DNA from: Zygnema cylindricum
Lineage: Eukaryota > Streptophyta > Zygnematophyceae > Zygnematales > Zygnemataceae
DNA length: 58,215 nucleotides
Direction: 5' to 3'
Assembly (NCBI GenBank): GCA_037447655.1
Contig: JBBHKE010003219.1
Span: 70,378 to 128,592, forward strand
Shown here in pieces: positions 57,901 through 58,215 of the stretch. Under the pieces are notes generated by a model. That model had not been told where the DNA came from. It worked only from the letters and a program-made list of their open reading frames with translations, and searched no databases. How positions within the stretch are numbered: position 1 is the stretch's first letter; each line of letters starts with the position of its first letter. The translations under genes were made by a program, and so were the position numbers.

Positions 57901-57980
57901 TTAAACTTTTTGGATAAATTGAATTCTAAAGCTGATCCTAAACCTAAACCTACTCCTAATGCTGCTATTGATGACGTCAT
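48922..57980 (-). CDS. PHT4: PHT4-family plastid anion/Na+-dependent phosphate transporter (PHT4;1/ANTR1-like)
   Basis: Exons in coding order: 57980-57441, 56088-55981, 55415-55260, 54538-54323, 53773-53543, 52771-52634, 52383-52282, 51397-51332, 50324-50240, 49019-48922. They sum to 1740 bp, 579 residues and a stop, in frame throughout. The first 165 or so residues are rich in Ser, Arg and Gly and look like a plastid transit peptide plus an acidic linker. The major facilitator core follows with about 12 membrane segments. Motifs seen: CNMDRVNMSIAILPM, GLVQSSFFWGYLLTQ, GGIWAD, GEGVAMPAMNN, ERSRSLAFVYSGMYLGS, SFGWPSVFYSFGSLGTVW, CHFCHNWGTFILLTWMPSYY, SQSGLYSNHQDIGPRYSGVL and NTAGVLAG. The family moves phosphate, or ascorbate in PHT4;4, across plastid membranes. 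MAISANVGGWIAD and IMQTIGFLGPAF favour PHT4;1/ANTR1, but the substrate is inferred only. It converges on RPB3 across a 1.8-kb spacer. Confidence 0.95.
49408..50063. mobile_element. Related TATCGA-rich element in the last PHT4 intron
   Basis: The left end AGTGTTGTGTATTG and right end CGATACACAAAACT are imperfect inverted repeats similar to the 16.5-kb element. Internal TATCGATAA and TATCGTTTATCG motifs recur. No clear target duplication was seen. Confidence 0.45.
51885..52200 (-). repeat. Ghost copies of PHT4 exon 7
   Basis: AAGTCTCACCTGTGACATTG at 51888 copies the exon 7 donor edge (AAGTCTCACCTGTGATGCCA at 52273). GGTAATTCCCATAAACAAAA at 52170 copies the middle of the exon (52333). Flanking TTATCCATTAT repeats are shared too. 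Confidence 0.65.
52543..52618. repeat. Purine-rich tract in PHT4 intron 6
   Basis: GGGGAGGGG and GAGAGGAGAG repeats end 15 bp from the exon 6 donor. The sense strand is C/T-rich. Confidence 0.85.
55075..55160 (-). pseudogene. Ghost copy of the PHT4 exon 3 donor edge
   Basis: GCTTACCTCCCCAACTTACA at 55131 mirrors GCTTACCTCCCCAACTCCCA at 55254. The upstream TCTGATAAT-AAAAAGAAAGT is duplicated as well. Confidence 0.7.
55436..55580. repeat. 76-bp tandem duplication beside PHT4 exon 3
   Basis: CACCATCCAGTCTGAGAAAA and GGATCAAC-CGAAAATATCTA at 55441-55497 repeat at 55518-55575 with few changes. The sequence lies just upstream of the exon 3 acceptor. Confidence 0.75.
55770..55945. repeat. Tandem repeat (CATTTGACCATTTT)n in PHT4 intron 2
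   Basis: About ten degenerate 13-18-bp units between exons 2 and 3 of PHT4. Confidence 0.65.
56225..56660 (-). repeat. Ghost copies of the PHT4 exon 2 acceptor edge
   Basis: CATATTCACCTGCATTTGCA at the real acceptor (56080) recurs as CATATTCACCTGCAATTGCA at 56233, CATATTAAACTGCAATTGCA at 56384, and weaker at 56456, 56515 and 56648. TTTAAATCCCTATTA-type spacers separate the copies. Confidence 0.7.
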
Positions 57981-58017
57981 GTGGAATCTCTGAACCCTGC
58001 AACAAAGTTTTTAGTGA

Positions 58018-58215
58018 CAGAAAAAAACAGAGAGAGAGAGAGGGAGAGAGAGGGAGAGAGAGGAGAGAGAGGGAGAGAGAGGGAGAGAGAGGGAGAGAGA
58101 GGGAGAGGAAAAGAGATGGAGAGAGAGAGAGAGGAGAGAGAGGAGAGAGAGAAAAGAGAGGAGAGAGAAGAGAGAGGAGTGAGAGGAGAGAGAAGGGAGA
58201 AAGGGGAGAGAGGGG
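58018..58215. repeat. (GA)n-rich tract upstream of PHT4
   Basis: GAGAGAGAGG repeats from 40 bp upstream of the PHT4 start to the window end. On the sense strand this is a CT-rich leader or promoter, like plant GAGA/CT elements. Confidence 0.85.

Overview
The window reads as nuclear DNA of a streptophyte (green plant lineage). It is AT-rich and gene-poor, with many GT-AG introns, small exons, plastid-targeted and vacuolar-type plant proteins, plant telomere-like TTTAGGG motifs and many small transposons. The best guess is a charophyte alga or a bryophyte with an expanded genome. This is inferred from gene structure and repeats; no marker in the window fixes the species.

Layout. (1) 1-4980: repeat-rich DNA with a TGACGTCA/CACGTG tandem array and a decayed, 5'-truncated LINE. 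(2) 4982-13146, minus: an 11-exon gene for a protein with two universal stress protein (USP) domains. (3) 13147-17937: spacer with a second LINE fragment, a dispersed 220-bp repeat and a hAT-like element. (4) 17938-25054, minus: a 9-exon gamma-glutamyltransferase of the membrane-anchored (vacuolar) type. (5) 25055-33537: a 1.9-kb foldback element, a copia fragment, a Stowaway-like MITE, tRNA-like SINE heads and one unidentified terminal exon. (6) 33538-34875, plus: an F-box/LRR protein on one open exon. (7) 34876-44221: MITEs, nested elements, and a LINE tail fused head-to-head to a KRI1 C-terminal fragment. (8) 44222-47138, plus: RNA polymerase II subunit RPB3, with about 50 codons of the conserved middle not found. 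(9) 48922-57980, minus: a complete 10-exon PHT4-family plastid phosphate/anion transporter, convergent with RPB3.

The genes do not form a pathway. They are independent housekeeping or stress genes: glutathione-conjugate turnover, USP signalling, plastid phosphate transport, transcription and ubiquitin targeting.

The most striking feature is structural. Beside many exons of USP, GGT, RPB3 and PHT4 the intron carries one or more decayed tandem copies of the exon edge together with its splice site ('ghost exon edges'). I count more than ten such places. They suggest that introns here grow by local tandem duplication across exon-intron junctions. A second unusual structure is the LINE/KRI1 chimera, which looks like two mRNAs reverse-transcribed into one target site.

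All exon limits were read by eye from GT/AG sites, reading frame and family knowledge. No alignment or transcript data were available.
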